A program made the translations under genes and the position numbers. Shown here piece by piece: positions 11,231 to 21,609 of a stretch of 64,000 nt of DNA. The first letter of the stretch is position 1. Every line of letters starts with the position of its first letter. The notes under the pieces were generated by a model. The model made no database searches. It was not told where the DNA came from and worked only from the letters and a program-made list of their open reading frames with translations. Source of the stretch: Portulaca oleracea (taxonomy: Eukaryota; Streptophyta; Magnoliopsida; Caryophyllales; Portulacaceae); the NCBI GenBank assembly GCA_029582165.1, contig CM055868.1:22629891-22693890 (forward strand), given 5' to 3'.

Positions 11231-11495
11231 ACTTAGAAAGTTAGATTTTGACCTTCCTAGTCAATCCTTAACTTATAACTTGTTCCCTTAAACTTCTTTA
11301 CTCTTAAAAGACGCCAACATGATTTTGGTTTTTAATAGGTATATTTTAGTGTAATTATACATTTCAACTACTAAATATAGGTGAAATGATTTTCATCTAT
11401 GGTAGAATGACTCTCCCAAAAGATGAGAAAACTGCCAAATGATATAAATCATTGTCATAGAAACCAACAACATGACTGATATTTGTTTTTTTTGA

Positions 11496-12056
11496 AGGAA
11501 AATTAGAATCTAATAATCTCAACTTTATGTCCATTTTGATCTAACAAATCAAACTTAACTTTTTGTTAATGGCAAACTGTACTTAACATAATATTTTTAT
11601 TAATGAACCTCCACCAATTTCTGGTTAACAAAAAAATGACATGGAGGTTTTTTTTGCTGATGTGGATTGTTTTATAGGCAAAAAATAAAGGGAAAATGAA
11701 GATGTTTTGTGCTTGCTGAGTTGTTACCCTACTTATTATTGTTGGGTTGGAGTTTTTATTTTTCCTGAAATTTTTTAAGTGGGATAAATAGTGAGTCAGA
11801 TAGAAGATTGAATAAGTAGGACTAACAACTCAGCAAGCACAAGTCATCTTCATTTTCCCTTTATTTTTTACTTATAAAACACTCCACGTAATCAACAAAA
11901 AAAATACTCCAGGTCTTTTTTTCCATTGACCGAAAATTGGTGGAGGTTCACTAAGAAAAATATTATGTTAAGTACAGTTTTCCATTAACAAAAAGTTAAG
12001 TTTGGTTTGTTAGATCAAAATGGACATAAAGTTGGGTTTATTAAATTCCAATTTTC
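11496..12056. mobile_element. Fold-back MITE, MULE-like ends
   Basis: Nearly the whole 561 bp is one imperfect inverted repeat. The left end GGAAAATTAGAATCTAATAA pairs with the right end (reverse complement GAAAATTGGAATTTAATAAA). Long inner arms follow, including CTTTATGTCCATTTTGATCT on both sides and TGCTTGCTGAGTTGTTA near the centre. The ends resemble those of the MULE at 37740 and the MITE at 21260 (AATTGGATTCTAATAA). A 9-bp target duplication is not clear because both flanks are T-rich. It has no coding capacity. Confidence 0.7.
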
Positions 12057-12107
12057 TTTTCTTTTTTTTAAACTAGAAACACGTACCATGCATGGCTGCT
12101 TAATTAT

Positions 12108-12306
12108 TGTTCATAGTTTTGGAAAACATAAGTCTAAGAGAGAAAGTATAGAATGTATATTATTGAAATAAATGAGGAAGAGTACATATTTGCTTGCTAT
12201 TTATAGACTAAGGAAAACAAGAAAATAAAAAAAGAAAAAGAGGCTAACTAATCTATTTAACTAACTTAACTGATTTACAAACAATACAATCAGTATACTC
12301 TTAACA
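12108..12306 (-). repeat. 3' LTR of the copia element
   Basis: 199 bp, TG..CA (minus start TGTTAAGAGTATACTG), containing a TATA box (TATAAATA, 12205 to 12198 on the minus strand). The polypurine tract AAGGGGGGA directly precedes it on the minus strand (12307-12315). Confidence 0.95.
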
Positions 12307-12778
12307 TCCCCCCTTAAGCTTGGATGCATTTGGAACCAATCCAAGCTTGGCTAGAATGTAATTTTGCTGAGAGGACGGAAGAATCTTTGTTAATACATCA
12401 GCTAGCTGCTCCTGAGTAGATAGATGTGTGAGGTTGAGTAACCCTTCAAACACCTTTTCTCTTGTGAAATAACAGTCGATGTCAATGTGCTTGGTCCGTT
12501 CATGAAATACAGGATTCTTGCCAATGTGTATGGCTGACTGATTATCACAAAAAATGGTGACTGTTTTGAGAGATGTTACTCCTAATTCTTGCAGCAATCT
12601 AACCAACCAAGTGACTTCTGAGTTTGTTTGAGATAAAGCTCTATATTCTGCCTCTAAAGATGATCTGGAAACTGTCCCTTGTTTCTTGCTCTTCCAGCTT
12701 ATTGGCGAGTCTCCCAACAAAATGAGGTAGCTAGTGACTGATCTGCGAGTAAATGAACATGCTCCCCAGTCAGATCTT
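12304..12778 (-). pseudogene. Copia RNase H domain
   Basis: RNase H1 of the Pol polyprotein. Visible motifs: VSRSSLEAEYRAL (catalytic Glu), IFCDNQSAIHI (Asp), HIDIDCYFTRE, ADVLTKILP near the end, stop at 12304. The start of the domain (RSDWGACSFTRRSVTSYLILL) is in another frame, so there is a 1-nt indel near 12780 linking it to RT. The terminal residues overlap the polypurine tract, as is usual. Confidence 0.9.
12307..12315 (-). promoter_or_regulatory. Polypurine tract of the copia element
   Basis: AAGGGGGGA on the minus strand, immediately before the 3' LTR start, as needed for plus-strand DNA priming. Confidence 0.85.
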
Positions 12779-13865
12779 AGAAGGCTTTTATATTAAGTTT
12801 ATCAGATCCTTTTAGAAGAATGCCAAAACCAATTGTGTCTCTAATGTATCGTAGAGTATGTTTAAGAGCTTTTAAATGACTTGATCTAGGCTTCTGCATG
12901 AATTGACTTAGTGTTTGAGCAGTGATGCTCAAATCAGGTCTTGTATTTGTAAGGAAATTGATTTTCCCTACCATAGAGCTGTAAAACAAAGGATCAGTTA
13001 GTGGTTCTCCTTCTGCTGGATTTAATTTCATATTGATAGGTAATGGAGTTACTACTGGTGCTGGATGTAAAGAACCACAATCTGTTAGTAATTCTTTAGT
13101 AAATTTATGTTGAGATAAGATAACTCCCCGAAGAACATGAGACACCTCTAATCCAAGAAAATAGTTTAATTTTCCAAGATCTTTAATCCCAAAAAGTTTA
13201 TCAAGGTGTTCTTTAACATGTACCATTTCTACTTGATTTGATCCTGTGATGAGAATGTCATCTACATATACAACAACAATAGTGACGTCAGTAGAGGATT
13301 TGTTAATAAAAAGAGAATAATCATTCTTAGATTGTTGATATCCCAAAGAAATCAAGGTCTGACTTAGTTTAGAAAACCATTGTCTACTATCTTGTTTCAA
13401 GCCATATAATGACTTTCTTAACCTCCAAACCTTGTTATTTGGATTTGGAATTCCTTTAGGCATCTCCATGTAGACTTCATCTAAATCCCCATGAAGAAAC
13501 GCATTGTTTACATCTAATTGTGAAAGAAACCACCCTCTTGATGCTGCTAATGCAATGATTCTTCTTATGGTAGTCATCTTCACAACTGGAGAAAATACTT
13601 CTTGATAATCTACACCATATTATTGTGTGAACCCTCTTACGACTAATCTTGCTTTGAATCTCTCAAGAGTTCCATCAGCTTTCAACTTTACTTTATAAAC
13701 CCACTTGTTGCTTATTGCTTTCTTTCCAGGAGGTAAATCCAGTGTCTCCCATGTGTTTGTTTTCATCAAAGCATCAACTTCTTTCTGCATAGCCTGAACC
13801 CTGTTAGGATCCATAGAGGCTTGTTCATAAGTCTTTGGTTCTTGAAACTCATGTAATGTATTCTA
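12779..13865 (-). pseudogene. Copia reverse transcriptase
   Basis: RNA-directed DNA polymerase domain. Motifs seen: TWETLDLPPGKKAISNKWVY, LERFKARLVVRGFTQ, LDVNNAFLHGDLDEVYM, LRKSLYGLKQDSRQW, the catalytic VVYVDDILITG, and NFLTNTRPDLS. A TAA stop interrupts GFTQ-stop-YGVDYQE at 13620-13622. Upstream, EFFAF-stop-NTLHEFQEPKTYEQAS has another stop at about 13863. Apart from the stops and the RNase H frameshift the domain is well conserved. Confidence 0.92.
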
Positions 13866-13880
13866 AAAGGCGAAAAATTC

Positions 13881-15368
13881 TTAAGAAAGAATGTTAGTAT
13901 CTGCTAAATGGCATTTATAATCTGCTAGATACTGAGGTCTTTTAATATTTCTTGAAGACCTTCTTACAGGAGATTGTCTTTCAGATATGACAATATTATG
14001 ATCATTAGAAATAGCAGGAACTATGTTCTGAGAACATTCACTAGTATTAGGAATTGAATGCCTAGGTATTTCAGGAAAATCTTGAGACGAATTACTAGCA
14101 ACTGATGAAATATAATAATTTTGATCAATGTTGATATCACCTGGATGTATGATTATCATCACCCTGAGGAAGATTACCTTCAAAACTCTGTCAGAAATAA
14201 AATCAGATACAATAGGTACAGGAACATCAGATTTAGGTAACATGTGAAAAGGATATACATTCTCATGAAAAATAACATCTCTTAAGTAAAAAATTTCTTT
14301 CCTAGATATGTCAAGCAATTTGTAAGCCTTTTTATCTACTGGATATCCCAAAAAAACACATGGTCTTGCTCTAGGTTGAAGCTTATTTCTGTTTCTCTTC
14401 AATGTTGTTGCATAAGCTAAGCAACCAAAAGATCTAAGATGATCATAAGATGGCTTACAATCATATAAAATTTCATAAGGACTCTTGTTATTTAAAACAA
14501 CTGTTGGCATTCTGTTTATCAAGTACACTGCTGTTAGTAAATCCTCACCCGAGTACTTGTAAGGTAACTTAGATTGAAATAATAAAGATCTTACTACTTG
14601 CAAAAGGTGTTGATGCTTCCTTTCTACAATGCCATTCTTTTGTGTTGTATCTACACATGTTGTCTGATGAAGTATCCTTTTTTCTGCATAAAAAACTAAA
14701 GTAGTATAGTCTTTGAATTCCATACCATTATCAGTACGGATAGCCTTAACAGAAGCATTGAATTGTTTCTCCACAAAAATAATGAAATTCTTCAGTAAAG
14801 ACATAGCAGAACTTTTATTAGTCATCTAAAAAATCCAAGTACACCTAGTATAGTCATCAACCACAGACAAAAAATATGCATATCTATCATATGTTTTATA
14901 AGGACATGGCCCCCATATGTCAACATGTAAAAGTTCAAAACACTTTGTAGTCTTGGTAGTGCTATGAGAAAAAGGCTTCCTATGAAACTTAGCCATAGGA
15001 CAAATTTGACAAATTCTATGCTTTCTATCATCCTTACAAGAATTCAAAACACCAGTATGCTTCATTTGATCAAAAGAAAGGTGTCCTAATCTAAAATGCT
15101 ATGTTTCAGATTGAGAAAGAAAAGTTGTAGCTTTATCCTTCTGAATTTGTGAATCCTGCTTACTGTCTTGATTCAAGATGTATAAACCTTTGTTTTCTTC
15201 ACCAAGATGGAGAACCTTGCTTGTGCTGAGGTTCTTTAAAACACATTTGTTGGAAAAGAAAATAACACATGCTTGTAGCTGATGCACCAGCTTATAAATA
15301 GAGAACAAGTTATACTGAAAATCTGGAACAAACAAAACATCATGAAGAACTGAATTTGGCCTAAGCAT
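13881..15368 (-). pseudogene. Copia integrase with pre-integrase domain
   Basis: Pre-integrase zinc region HFRLGHLSFDQMKHTG followed by CQICPMAKFHRKPF; catalytic core with HVDIWGP (Asp), AIRTDNGMEF (Asp) and NGIVERKHQHLL (Glu); then RARPCVFLGYP. Two in-frame TAG stops: one replaces the residue before HFRLGH (15099-15101), one follows CTWIF (14826-14828). The linker to RT, rich in Ser/Asn and Arg, ends at 13881 with a stop. Confidence 0.92.
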
Positions 15369-15786
15369 TAAAGATCATGTATACTCTATCACAGATCTTT
15401 TACCATTTGGAATCACAATGAAAGATGGCTTTACAAGACTTTTAACATTATGCAGAAGAGATATATCACATGTAACATGATTGGAAGCACCACTATCAAT
15501 AATCTAATTAATATTGTTTGGTTTAATTTGATAAGAAGTACCTGCAAAACTCGTACCAGCAAAGAAACCAGCAGCCCGATTATCATCAATATTTTGGATC
15601 TGAGAAGCTTGATATAGTTGAATCATCTGCATTACTTGCTCATACTCTTCAACAGAAAGAACATGAGAAGGCTGATTCAAACTTTGAGTAGACTGAGCTA
15701 CTGAACTTCCATTAGCATCTTCTGATTCTGGTTGAAACATAGTTGCCATCTTGTTTCCTTTGTAAAACTTGTGGCCAGGAGGATAA
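15369..15786 (-). pseudogene. Copia gag C-terminus and protease
   Basis: The frame runs PGHKFYKGNKMATMFQPE, then the aspartic protease active site IIDSGASNHV (about 15475-15500). A TAG at 15504-15506 lies where a Trp is expected before the active site, and a TGA at 15375-15377 interrupts the C-terminal part. The gag frame is cut upstream by the solo LTR at 15787. Confidence 0.85.
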
Positions 15787-17263
15787 TGTTTAGACCCAAT
15801 TTTGTGTCTAAATACTACCTTAATTCTTAGGGTTTTGACTCGTCTCGTGGTTTAATTTCATAGTTTTTAATGCGTTTTTGGTTATTTTGTAGATTTTACT
15901 CAAAACGTGGTAAAACGGGCGTTTTTAGAGCATTTTTGGTGATTTCCCGAGTCGAGCCGGACCAAAAGCCGAGGCAGAGTTGACCCAGGACCACTTTCCC
16001 TACCTTTGGTGTCAATTAGTGAAGTAACACCCGTTATGACCCTCGAAACGGGCGTTACATGCTTTGGAAAGAAGGAAAAAACAAAGGGAAGGAAGGCAGA
16101 GGGTAGCCCCCACCATGATTGGGGTCGCGCCTGCTACCACCGCTGGGCCGAGGAAGACCGCAGCTACGGTCTCTCGAAGGGAGAAATCGCCTGGAATTTT
16201 GGTTGGTCGCACCCGCGACCCCCCTGCTGCTGTGCGATTCTTCGGGCCTTAAACAACGCGTTTTACTCAACTGTTTTGACTTGTATAAATAGCTCTTATG
16301 CTGTGATATTTTGGGGATTCGACTCTAGATAGACTTGGACAATTTCCAGCTTTGTAATTAGTGGATTTTAGAGAGATTCGAAAGAGATTAGTGAGAGATT
16401 TATTCTAGGGTTTGTGATATTGTAAGATTTGGGGATTCAAACAATTGTTGGATCATCTTTTTATTGCTTTCCTTTATTCATCTACAGCATTTTGATAATC
16501 ATTCTCTTCCCTTAACTCTTTCATTAATTACTTTGCTAATTACTTTGCTTGTTCTTTAATTTTGTTGCTTGCTATTTTGATTATTTTGCTTATTAATGGT
16601 TGTTTGATGTTAGAAATCATGTTTAGGTTTGGTTTGGATGTTGTTAGCATAGTTAGTATCATGATTAGTGGCAAGAAACCCTATGGGTTAGGGGGTAATT
16701 AAGGGTGTGAATGGGTGATTAGGTTTGGGTTAGCAATATTAGTGAGTAATTAGTTGGGAAATCAATTTCCCACTCCTTTCCTTCCCTCAAGTGGGATGCA
16801 TTTGGGTTCGAAAGTCCCCGAACACATCCAATACTTGAGTTGGAATGTTGGAATTGGGATAGTTAGCACTTTACTCACGAAAGTGAATAGAGGCTAACTA
16901 GGAAATTCCGTTTCGTTAACCCTCCTAGTCCGTGGTGGACTTTGGGGAAGTTCATCCGGACTATCCTCGAATGAGGAAGCTCGGTGGGTATTTTCTAACA
17001 GAATTGCCACTTGATTCTCCCTCCTTGTTATTCCCTTGTTGCAAAACCCATTTCCTCATCCACCATTTGCATCCCGAAAAGCCTCCGAAGCCCATTTCCT
17101 TTCCTTGACCGACCTTAGATTTCTTTGTTGCGTTGTGACCTCTTCAAACCAAATACCTTACCTTAGCAATCTCATCCCGACCATTGACTTAGTTTCTATG
17201 ACCAAGGCCGCCAACTCCTTGAGAAAGAACGACAAAACCGAGGTCCACAAAACCACTGGTACA
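15787..17263 (+). mobile_element. Solo LTR nested in copia gag
   Basis: A 1,477-bp insertion beginning TGTTTAGACCC and ending TGGTACA, flanked by a near-perfect 5-bp duplication (GATAA at 15782-15786, GATAT at 17264-17268). It has a TATA box (TATAAATA, 16284-16291) and no coding domain, so it is most simply a solo LTR left by recombination between two LTRs. It splits the zinc-knuckle region of copia gag: the HGYP and PGHKF halves lie on either side. A related LTR fragment lies reversed at 10165-11230. The family is unassigned. Confidence 0.88.
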
Positions 17264-18255
17264 GATATCCATGTATCTTATAACACCTTTGAATGGTGTG
17301 ACCAAAGATTTTGTAATAATCACAAAAAAAATCTCTTATCTTGAGATCCTGAGACTTTATTCATATCATTCTTGATAGGAAAAGATGATTGACTGTAATT
17401 CTGAGAATTCTTTTGTTCAAATCTTTGGGTATTCTGATTGGAATTGTAACCATTATATATCTGATTGTAATTTTGTGGCTGCCTATAATTCTTTTGTTGA
17501 AAAGCAAACGCTGATTCTACCACTTGAGAATTGAAAGATGATGAAGATGTATTGAACTGATATCCACATAATGATCTCTACTTCTCTTCTTGTAATACCA
17601 TTTGAACTAAGATCCACATGATGAAGATGGTAATGGCTTCAGCATAAGAATGTTACCTCTTGTTACACGATAGCTTTCATCTAATCCAACCAGAAATTGC
17701 ATTAGTTATTGATCATTGATCAACTTCTGTGCTATCTGCAAACTTTGACACTCTAAACCACAAGCACAGTTAGGTATAGTAATCAAACAGTTGTAATCAT
17801 CCCAAAGTTTCTTGATCTTAGTAAAATAGTCAATGACAGAAGAACTTCCTTGAGAAATAGTCATTAAATCTTTGAATTCTAAAAATTTTAGTGCCATCTG
17901 CTTCACCAAATCGTTGCTCCAATTGAACCCAAACATCCCTTGAATTAGCAGAAAACAATATACTCTGAGCTATGTCATGAACAACAACATTCATAAGCCA
18001 CGATTGAACCATTTTATCACATCTTTCCCATTGTGGCACAAATTGACATTTGTAGGTTTTGTGTGAGTTCCCAAAACAAAACCCGGTTTATTCTTAGCAT
18101 CAATGCTATCTCAATAGCTTTTCTCCAGTGACCATAATTTTCCCCTTTCAACAAATCACTAACTAACACATTGTTAGGATTATCAGAAGGATGAAGATAG
18201 AGGATATGGTTTGGATCATTTGTACAATGCTGTATTGTTTGTAGCAGCAGCAGCC
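17264..18255 (-). pseudogene. Copia gag, N-terminal and central part
   Basis: Starts MAAAATNNTALYK at 18255. Recognisable pieces in shifting frames: NNVLVSDLLKGENYGHW (about 18180-18120), WVQLEQRFGEADG, SVIDYFTKIKKLWDDY and LDESYRVTRGNIL, typical of the plant copia gag polyprotein domain. Then comes a Gln/Asn-rich stretch and a damaged zinc knuckle (FCDYYKIFGHTIQRCYKIHGY, the second Cys replaced by Tyr). Many stops and frameshifts. Confidence 0.85.
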
Positions 18256-18418
18256 ATTAGGAAGGAGATTGATCTTTAACCTTCGGGAGATAAAAAACTT
18301 CAAAAACTTGATCAAAATCTTGATCTAACTGATGCCAAAAACTCCAGAATCTTGATGTCGAAAAAAAAAACTTCAATGAACTTCAGATTGATCAGTTGAT
18401 CAAACGCAAATCATGAGC

Positions 18419-18433
18419 AAAGCTCTGATACCA
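18419..18433 (-). promoter_or_regulatory. Primer-binding site of the copia element
   Basis: Minus strand TGGTATCAGAGCTTT, complementary to the 3' end of initiator methionine tRNA, starting next to the 5' LTR end. It fixes the LTR at 18434-18632 as the 5' LTR. Confidence 0.92.
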
Positions 18434-18632
18434 TGTTAATAGTTTTGGAAAACATAAGTCTGAGAGAGAAAGTATAGAATGTATATTATTGAAATGAATG
18501 AGGAAGAGTACATATTTGCTTGCTATTTATAGACTAAGGAAATCAAGAAAATAAAGAAAGAAAAAGAGGCTAACTAATCTGTTTAACTAAGTTAACTGAT
18601 TTACAAACAATATAATCCGTATACTCTTAACA
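18434..18632 (-). repeat. 5' LTR of the copia element
   Basis: 199 bp, nine differences from 12108-12306. TATA box TATAAATA at 18531 to 18524 (minus). Followed by target duplication ATTAT (18633-18637). Confidence 0.95.
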
Positions 18633-18794
18633 ATTATAAATGTTGAAATTTCTGTAAAATAAACAAATAAATTTATAGAAGTTGAGCGTACGTAAGACTT
18701 CATTTGGCCAAAGTTACAGCGAGATTAGCGTCATGAGAATGATGCAAAAATGTGACGATGCGAGTCCACCTAAAAATGTCAAAATCCAGGTTTT

Positions 18795-19866
18795 GATCAT
18801 TTGACGGCGGATTTAGAGGGGGGGTGGTGGGGGCCGCGACACCCCCCTTCCCTAGAACAACAATTTATATATATAAATTTACAAGCAATTGATTCATAGT
18901 TGGGTTCATTGCTTGATTGGCAATGAGAATGGGTTTTCATTCAACCAAGACAAAGGTGCAGGGTTCAAATCTTGTGGGGCCAAAATGCAACTTCTTTTTA
19001 TTATCTAAATATTCTCTACAATTCTTACCAAATCTTTTTATTATCTAAATATTCTTTACCAAATCTTGATTATTTTTTCCAACTATTCTCTACAATTTTT
19101 TTATTATCTCGTCCAAATATTTAAATATGCATACTTTCCATATCAATGTTCTTAAATTATTCAATTTTGTGTTTTGCATATTGAAATCTTTTGGAGCTTG
19201 ACTTTCTTTCTTTTCTTTTTCCTTATAGGAAAAAGCAATTATTGATTATTTCCTTTATTAGTTTTGTTTTTTCAAAAAATTGAATGTAATTTCTTCCACT
19301 GTCATTTATCATCTCCTTGTATATTCAAGTTATATATGAATTTCTAAAACTCTCTTCTTAATCGATTACAAATTTTGAACAATTAGACATTATACATGCA
19401 TTTTATCAATTTGCAATTTCCTATTTTATATCATGTTACATAAAGATCAGTAAAATATTTAAACTATAATTTGCACTTTTTAAGATAATTCTATGCACAT
19501 TCATATTAATTAACCCTATTTTTATTTTGTTTTGGAAATTTTAAAAATAGGCAGTACTAAAGAATTGTTTAGTTGATATTATTAATTATAAATTGGAATA
19601 AATAATGTCATATATCAGATTGATCACTTAAGCCTTTCAAATTGGTGGCTAAAAGTATGATAAATTGAGTATAAATAAATTATGTTACATGGAAGTGTAA
19701 TTAAAATAATATTGTATATATTGAAAAAATTAAGGTTACATATTTGAAAAAAGTTCTTAGTTACAAAATAATATTTTTTAAAAAATAAAAATTTATTTTG
19801 AAAAAGTTGTAGAAAATTGTAAATTTTGGCACGCCCTATAAAAATTTCCTAGCTCCGCCCCTGATT
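18795..19866. mobile_element. Non-autonomous DNA element remnant (hAT-like ends)
   Basis: The left side reads GGCGGATTTAGAGGGGG and the right side, in reverse, GGGGCGGAGCTAGGAAATTT: diverged inverted ends of the kind seen in many plant non-autonomous hAT-type elements. The interior is AT-rich with no coding frame. Near 18900-18990 it contains a tRNA-like segment. Borders are approximate and no 8-bp duplication could be confirmed. Confidence 0.4.
18900..18993 (+). other. tRNA-like pol III promoter segment
   Basis: GCTTGATTGGCAATGAG followed about 45 bases on by AGGGTTCAAATCTTG, an acceptable B-box (GGTTCAAAT). It does not fold into a proper tRNA. It may be a tRNA-derived relic inside the surrounding element. 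Confidence 0.3.
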
Positions 19867-20382
19867 TGAGGTCTGCATAAATTGAACATTAGATAGACAA
19901 TTAACGTGTGAGACTTTTTTGTCGGTTGTATTTAACAACTGAAATTAAAAACAAAAATGTGTCCCTACTCCATATTTAGAAAACTCAATCAAAGTCAAAA
20001 TTCAAAATATCTGTAAATCTATGTAATATAAAGCCAAAGGGGTTATGGTACGCAAATTTCATTTTGCCCATTTTACCCCTTGCCATTGATAAGTTATAAG
20101 GCTAGAATGGTAATTACAATACTTTTAATTTGCACTAAAATGGTTATCAATGAAATTGTTACCACCAAGATTTGAACATATAATGTAAGGAAAAACCCTT
20201 CAATCTCTATACCACTAGACCACCATATTTTTAGTTAGCATTTATTCATATATATTCTCTATGTCGCTCTTTCACATTGGAACTATCATTTACTTCATTT
20301 TTTCGGGTTTCTATTTTCCCTAATTTACATTATATTATTATTTTTTTAATTTCTTTTAAGTCCCTATGTTGTTATCTTACAC
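19867..20382. other. AT-rich intergenic, with one inverted partner and a tRNA-like relic
   Basis: No gene seen. 20028-20080 (AAGCCAAAGG...GGTACGCAAATTTC...) is matched in reverse at 35330-35367, beyond the Tekay element. 20162-20236 reads on the minus strand TGGTCTAGTGGTATAGAG and then GTTCAAATCTTGG, resembling A- and B-boxes of a tRNA-derived sequence. Confidence 0.4.
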
Positions 20383-20977
20383 AAGTTTTGATTCGCACGT
20401 TAAACGTGCCAGGATTTAATAAAATATATGTTTTGTCTTTCCATTTTATTTATCGTTTCTATTTTAAATTAGTAAAGCTTTAATATATGGCTATTAATTC
20501 GATTATATGACTATTAATTTATACATGTGTATGATAATCTAAACATGAAATTACTAATATTAATTAGGTTCTAAAAAAATACCATTCTATGACTATAATG
20601 TTTTATCCTTTTTGATAAAATATAATCTATCATTTATGATAGTTATATTTTTCAATATTTTACTTAACCTGTCAGTTTAAAATAATGAAAAATATAACTT
20701 TTAAAAAGTTTAAGGTTAGAACAAATAACGAAAAGTATAACTATCATAACTGACAGATTATATTTTATCAAAAACAATAAATATTATAGTTATTGAATAG
20801 TATTTTTTGAAAATCTAAAGAATAGTAGTTTCATGTTTAGATTATCATATAGATGTATAAATTAATATTCATAGGTTAAAGTTTTACCGAATTGAAATAG
20901 AGACGATAAATAAAATACAAAAAGGACAATATATATTTTATTAAATCTTTGTACGTTTAACGTGCGAATAAAAACTT
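20383..20977. mobile_element. Fold-back element with ATTCGCACGT ends
   Basis: 595 bp almost wholly palindromic. The left end AAGTTTTGATTCGCACGTTA pairs with the right end (reverse complement AAGTTTTTATTCGCACGTTA). The inner arms pair as well, for example AAACATGAAATTACTA with TAGTAGTTTCATGTTT and ATAATCTATCATTTATGATA with its partner near 20740. No coding capacity. A half-end of the same type (GCACGTATTGCGCGC in reverse) occurs near 36880-36905. Classification is open. Confidence 0.7.
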
Positions 20978-20983
20978 ATATAT

Positions 20984-21062
<79 letters not shown>
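20978..21062. repeat. (TA)n microsatellite
   Basis: About 85 bp of TA dinucleotides with two AAA interruptions. It and its continuations at 21240-21259 and 21556-21605 are separated by two MITEs. Confidence 0.95.
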
Positions 21063-21065
<3 letters not shown>

Positions 21066-21239
21066 AACATATAATATGAGAATGACATTTTGATGAGAAG
21101 GGATGGACATCAAGTATGGCAGAGATGTACATCAAGTTTGCATGGATAGTTGATATCTCCCTGATGTTCACCATGCAAATTTGATTTCCGTCCCTTCTCA
21201 CCTTCTCACTAAAATGTCATTTTCATATTATCTATTCCC
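21063..21239. mobile_element. MITE, 177 bp, in (TA)n
   Basis: Inverted ends: GGGAACATATAATATGAGAA on the left, GGGAATAGATAATATGAAAA (reverse complement) on the right, continuing through AATGACATTTTGATGAGAAG. It sits within the TA tract, so the target duplication cannot be resolved. No coding capacity. Confidence 0.75.
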
Positions 21240-21259
21240 ATATATATATATATATATAT

Positions 21260-21555
21260 GACAATTGGATTCTAATAATCCCTACTTTCACCAATTGGAC
21301 AATGGTGGACCGTACTTTCACTTTGTATTCTGGTGGACCAAAAAAAAATTTTGGATTTGAGTGGGACGCCGGCGAGTTGATTGGCGGTGACTCGCTGGTT
21401 TGCTGACATGGCACGTTGACCATGTGTTTGACTGGGTTGACTTTAATGTGCCATGTCAGCAAACCACCGAGTCACCGCCAATCACTCACGGCGTCCACTC
21501 AAATCCATTTTTTTGGTCCACCGTAATACAAATTGATTATTAGAATCCAATTATC
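21260..21555. mobile_element. MITE, 296 bp, MULE-type ends, in (TA)n
   Basis: The ends share AATTGGATTCTAATAATC exactly in inverted orientation (left 21262-21279 and right 21536-21553). The inner arms form a long palindrome, including TTGGCGGTGACTCG / CGAGTCACCGCCAA and TTTGCTGACATGGCAC / GTGCCATGTCAGCAAA. The terminal motif matches the first bases of the 37740-42629 MULE (AATTGGATTCTAATAAT), so it is probably mobilised by that type of transposase. Confidence 0.82.
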
Positions 21556-21569
21556 CTATATATATATAT

Positions 21570-21605
<36 letters not shown>
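21556..21605. repeat. (TA)n microsatellite
   Basis: About 50 bp of TA repeats with one GATA variant, continuing the tract interrupted by the MITEs. Confidence 0.9.

Positions 21606-21609
<4 letters not shown>

Larger units (their letters stand above)
12108..18632 (-). mobile_element. Ty1/copia retrotransposon, complete but defective
   Basis: Two 199-bp LTRs with TG..CA ends, 5-bp target duplication ATTAT (12103-12107 and 18633-18637), initiator-Met PBS, polypurine tract, and degraded gag-protease-integrase-RT-RNase H in copia order. The order integrase before RT is diagnostic for Ty1/copia. The LTRs differ at 9 positions (about 95.5% identity), which suggests an insertion of the order of one to two million years at commonly used plant rates (an inference). 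Without the nested solo LTR the element is about 5.0 kb. At least seven in-frame stops and a frameshift make it non-autonomous. Confidence 0.95.

Noticed and set aside
18900..18993. Functional tRNA gene
   Set aside because: Only box-like words are present; no cloverleaf with paired acceptor and anticodon arms can be formed. The same holds for 20162-20236.
20941..21201. Frame with long Tyr-Ile repeats
   Set aside because: It is the translation of the (TA)n tract.
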